From NCBI GenBank assembly GCA_038237745.1, contig JBBRYJ010000009.1:74662-138661 (forward strand): a stretch of 64,000 nucleotides of DNA, written 5' to 3'. The notes under the pieces were generated by a model. It was given only the letters and a program-made list of their open reading frames with translations. It was not told the DNA's origin and made no database searches. Each line of letters begins with the position of its first letter. The stretch's first letter is position 1. The translations under genes were made by a program, and so were the position numbers. The DNA is from DASQEH01 sp038237745 (GTDB lineage Bacteria; Actinomycetota; Actinomycetes; Propionibacteriales; Nocardioidaceae). Below, piece by piece: positions 61,486-64,000 of the stretch.

Positions 61486-61834
61486 CCCGTTCGGTCAACT
61501 AGTACCGGCGAGCAGACCGAGCAGCCCCAAGTCGCGGCTTTCCGCCGCCAGTCGGTGTGGCCGAATTGCCGGATCAGCCAATGAGCGCACTACCGAAGGC
61601 GACCATTCGCCGCGAGCCGAAGCGCCTTACGCCACTCAGGTTCACCCGCCTGATGGGGAGCGACGGGGTCTCGAAAGGGCAAGTTTCGGGGAGCTACAGT
61701 GCAGTCTTACTGTGGTTGGGATCTCGATCGGTTCGCGGCCCGGGAGTACGACGCGCTGTCGGCGCCACGCGCGGAGATGGATCACCAGAGTCGGCACGAC
61801 AGCTTGCAAGTCGCAATCACTCAGGAGGTTCGCG
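61486..61834. other. No recognisable gene upstream of the RibD/DHFR-family protein
   Basis: Only short open frames without recognisable content are present. The promoter for the downstream gene should lie in the last part, and a clear AGGAGGT ribosome-binding site ends the stretch at 61823-61829. Confidence 0.4.
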
Positions 61835-62440
61835 GTGCCGGACACCACCTGCCACATGTCGATCTCGCTGGACGGCATCGTCGCCGGACCGGATCAGAGC
61901 CGGGAGCACCCTCTGGGAAAGCGGGGGCGGGAGCTGCACGGCTGGCACATCGGCGACCCGCGGGCCAACAAGGCCGACAAGATCGCGAACGAGTGGCTCA
62001 TGCGCCCGCGCGGCGCGTATGTGATGGGTCGGAACATGTTCGGCCCGATCCGCGGGGACTGGGACGAGGAATGGACCGGCTGGTGGGGTCCGGAACCGCC
62101 CTATCACGCGCCGGTTTTCGTGCTGACCCATCACCGCCATGATCCGATCCAGATGGACGGGGGGACGACTTTCCACTTCGTCACTGAGGGCTTCGACGCG
62201 GCCTACTCCGCAGCGTGTGAGATTGCCGGTGAGAGCGGTGTGGACATCGCCGGTGGGGCCTCTACCGTGCGACAGGCGTTGATCGCCAGCGTGATCGACG
62301 AGCTCACCCTCGACATCGCGCCCGTCCTACTCGGTTCGGGCGAGCGCATCTTCGACGGAGTGGAGTCCTTCGGCTTCGAGCCCGCCGAGGTCCTTCACTC
62401 GCCGCTGACCACCCACATCCGCTATCGCCGCGTCTGCTGA
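61835..62440 (+). CDS. RibD C-terminal/dihydrofolate-reductase family protein
   Basis: The 201-residue protein has the fold of RibD_C/DHFR-like reductases: SISLDGIVAGPDQS at the N-terminus, a nucleotide-binding GGASTVRQALIASVIDELTLDIAP and VLLGSGERIFDG near the C-terminus. Actinobacterial members are numerous and mostly of unknown substrate; they use NADPH. GTG start with AGGAGGT five bases upstream. It lies in the accessory stretch after the tRNA. Confidence 0.9.
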   Translation: MPDTTCHMSISLDGIVAGPDQSREHPLGKRGRELHGWHIGDPRANKADKIANEWLMRPRGAYVMGRNMFGPIRGDWDEEWTGWWGPEPPYHAPVFVLTHHRHDPIQMDGGTTFHFVTEGFDAAYSAACEIAGESGVDIAGGASTVRQALIASVIDELTLDIAPVLLGSGERIFDGVESFGFEPAEVLHSPLTTHIRYRRVC

Positions 62441-62584
62441 CTTTGCGGCCCCCACCCCCAGCACCATTCCAAACAGCCCTGTGGTCCCACCTTCAGATCG
62501 CACGTCGACGTCCGCTCATAGCCGCGATCCGCGCGCTAGTGCCACGATTGGTGCGCCCCATCTCCCAGCACTTCGCACTAGCCT

Positions 62585-62911
62585 ATGGTCGTGTCCCGGA
62601 ACTCGGTGCGTCAGCGAGCACGCGATGCGGTGGGGAGTTACCACGAGGCGAGGCTTGCCGACCTCGTAACGCACGTCGCAGACGCGATCGACCGCTTCCG
62701 CGACGGCGAAGTGGACGCGTTCGACGTCGACCATGTGTTGTTTCAGTACTCCCGTGCCGCGAAGGAGCTCTGGAAGTTCTGCAATATGGGAGACGTTGAG
62801 ATGACGCGCACCATGTCCGCGGAGGCGCATCGATCGACCGGTGGGAACGCGGCGCCCCCAAGCCGGGGTAGGCACCTCGAAGACTCGCACCATCCGGAGA
62901 TCACTCGCTAG
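62585..62911 (+). CDS. Conserved small hypothetical protein
   Basis: The 108-residue product has a helical core, HEARLADLVTHVADAIDRF followed by RDGEVDAFDVDHVLFQYSRA, then KELWKFCN, which I recall as recurring in small actinobacterial proteins of unknown function. The C-terminal 35 residues are polar and probably disordered. No domain name is assigned. It stands alone between the RibD-like gene and the sigma factor. Confidence 0.6.
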   Translation: MVVSRNSVRQRARDAVGSYHEARLADLVTHVADAIDRFRDGEVDAFDVDHVLFQYSRAAKELWKFCNMGDVEMTRTMSAEAHRSTGGNAAPPSRGRHLEDSHHPEITR

Positions 62912-63258
62912 GCGAGCAGACGCCAGTGCCTCCGTGGGCCTGCGTCATTTAGCCGCGTGTGCCCGGCTGATGATGGGTCCGACGGTGCGGCCGATCTGGT
63001 GATGACGGTGGAGGTCTGGGGAACACCGCAGAGTGTGACAGGTGGGACGGCTGCGCCGCGTTGTGACCTCCGCCCGCCGGCACCCTCTGACGCCGGGCAC
63101 GAACCAGCGTCTATCAACCGCCTACCGCGCGGGTCGACGCGGCCTGTCAACCGCGTGGTAGCGCCCTCGCAGTGCCCAGGGATGACCCGCTGGGCCGGGT
63201 CGATGAGCGAAGGCTCGGACCCGCTGGCTGTCCGAAGCTCCACAACGCCTTGGGCGGA
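62912..63258. other. Intergenic stretch without a supported gene
   Basis: The 347 bases before the stop of the minus-strand sigma factor hold no frame I can support on either strand, and no clear terminator was found. Confidence 0.4.
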
Positions 63259-64000
63259 TCACCTCGACTTCGACACGCGCGCCAGGTTCAGTACGGCGCG
63301 ACGGTGCAGGACTGCACGCTCGCTCTCGTTTCTGGTGCGCGTGGCCGCCTCGGTGAACGCCTCGCTCGCCTGAGCGTGTAGTCCGGCCCGTTCGAGCAGG
63401 TCTCCACGCACACTCGGCACGAGTGGCGAGTCGCCGAGCGCACCGGCGTCCAGCTCCTCGAGCACGGCAAGCCCCGCGTCCGGGCCGAACGCCCGCCCGA
63501 ACGCGACGGCGCGATTCACCTCGACGACCGGTCCCGGCGCGGCGTCGGCCAGGACGTCGTACAGAGCAGCGATCCGGCGCCAGTTCGTGTCCTCGGCACG
63601 CTCTGCGCGGGCGTGTTGCGCGGCGATCGAGGCCTGCAAGAAGTACTTCCCGACCGGCTTCCCGCGCGAGGCGAGCAGCTCGGCCTGCTGCAGGGCGCTT
63701 ATCCCGCGCCGGATCAGCAACTGGTCCCACCGCTTCCGGTCCTGTGCCTCCAGCAGGACCGGTGCGCTGTGCTCGTTGAGCCGGGCGGCCGTCCGCGAGC
63801 CCTGGATCTCCAGCAGCGCCTGCAGTCCGAGCACCTCGGGCTCGTCGGGAGCGACTGCCGCCAGCATGCGCGCGAGCCTCATCGCCTCGCCCGCGAGGTC
63901 GGGGCGCATCCAGTCCTCGCCAGCGGTGGCTGTGTAGCCCTCGTTGAAGATCAGGTAGATCACGGCCATGACGTCGTCGAGACGCCTGGTCCGCTCGGGC
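63259..64000 (-). CDS. ECF42-type RNA polymerase sigma factor, C-terminal part (runs off right edge)
   Basis: The visible 247 residues include RRLDDVMAVIYLIFNEGYTAT, the hallmark at the start of the C-terminal extension of ECF42 sigma factors (DUF6596), then a TPR-like helical region (EPEVLGLQALLEIQ, YFLQASIAAQHARA, VVEVNRAVAFGRAFG). The sigma-2 and sigma-4 regions that bind core polymerase and promoter lie beyond the window edge. ECF42 factors are usually next to a DGPF/YCII-domain gene, which would be outside. No start is within the window. Confidence 0.9.
   Translation of the reverse strand, partial: PERTRRLDDVMAVIYLIFNEGYTATAGEDWMRPDLAGEAMRLARMLAAVAPDEPEVLGLQALLEIQGSRTAARLNEHSAPVLLEAQDRKRWDQLLIRRGISALQQAELLASRGKPVGKYFLQASIAAQHARAERAEDTNWRRIAALYDVLADAAPGPVVEVNRAVAFGRAFGPDAGLAVLEELDAGALGDSPLVPSVRGDLLERAGLHAQASEAFTEAATRTRNESERAVLHRRAVLNLARVSKSR

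Noticed and set aside
59324..64000. Direct copy of the tRNA-Leu 3' end as attachment-site boundary
   Set aside because: I looked for a repeat of the TTCAAGTCCCCC region downstream and did not see one, so no attR or attL is annotated.

Overview
The window is high-GC, densely packed DNA that reads as chromosome of an actinobacterium, most probably a member of the Nocardioidaceae or a relative (inferred from gene content; no search was run). Markers for this are a complete Pup-proteasome locus, the mycothiol ligase mshC, an LLM-class F420-type oxidoreductase, many GTG/TTG starts and many ATGA/GTGA/TGATG start-stop overlaps. Positions 20060-53547 follow, with insertions, the gene order I know from Mycobacterium tuberculosis Rv2089c to Rv2136c: peptidase, 5'-3' exonuclease, helY, tatA, pafC, pafB, pafA, prcA, prcB, pup, dop, mpa/ARC, trmI, RecB-like nuclease, PAC2 protein, mshC, DUF3090 pair, histidine phosphatase, uppP.

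Left part (1-20060). Lysine-degradation genes come first: kamD (cut by the window edge), an amidohydrolase and kdd form one tightly coupled minus-strand unit, and kamA diverges from it across a 142-bp gap holding an 8+8 bp palindrome. Next are a secreted lytic transglycosylase with a long Thr-Pro linker and a very large secreted haem peroxidase/RTX/fibronectin protein. A three-gene operon then encodes a Tat-exported multicopper oxidase, a membrane protein and a type I signal peptidase. An AfsR/SARP-like ATPase regulator with a damaged P-loop, an AT-rich intergenic pocket with a palindrome, and an Lrp/AsnC regulator coupled to an M24 peptidase close the section.

Middle (20060-59165). The pupylation system is read right to left: mpa/ARC, then a long hairpin, dop, pup, prcB, prcA, pafA, an FKBP lipoprotein, pafB, pafC and tatA. 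The tatC gene expected beside tatA is absent from the window. Around this core are trmI, a site-2 protease, an AI-2E-family transporter, a RecB-like nuclease and a five-gene peptide ABC transporter. A HAD phosphatase, a PAC2 protein, the mycothiol operon (histidine phosphatase, DUF3090, SCO1664-type protein, mshC) and corA/uppP follow, then an LLM oxidoreductase, an aldo-keto reductase, a GH15 glucoamylase-like enzyme, a DUF5703 protein and an M20 peptidase.

Right end (59239-64000). A tRNA-Leu(GAG) marks the edge of an accessory scar. It holds a C-terminal integrase remnant, a second tyrosine recombinase broken by a frameshift and probably an internal deletion, and a toxin-antitoxin-like pair whose toxin is frameshifted but whose promoter is still covered by two palindromes. 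A RibD/DHFR-family protein, a small conserved protein and the end of an ECF42-type sigma factor complete the window.
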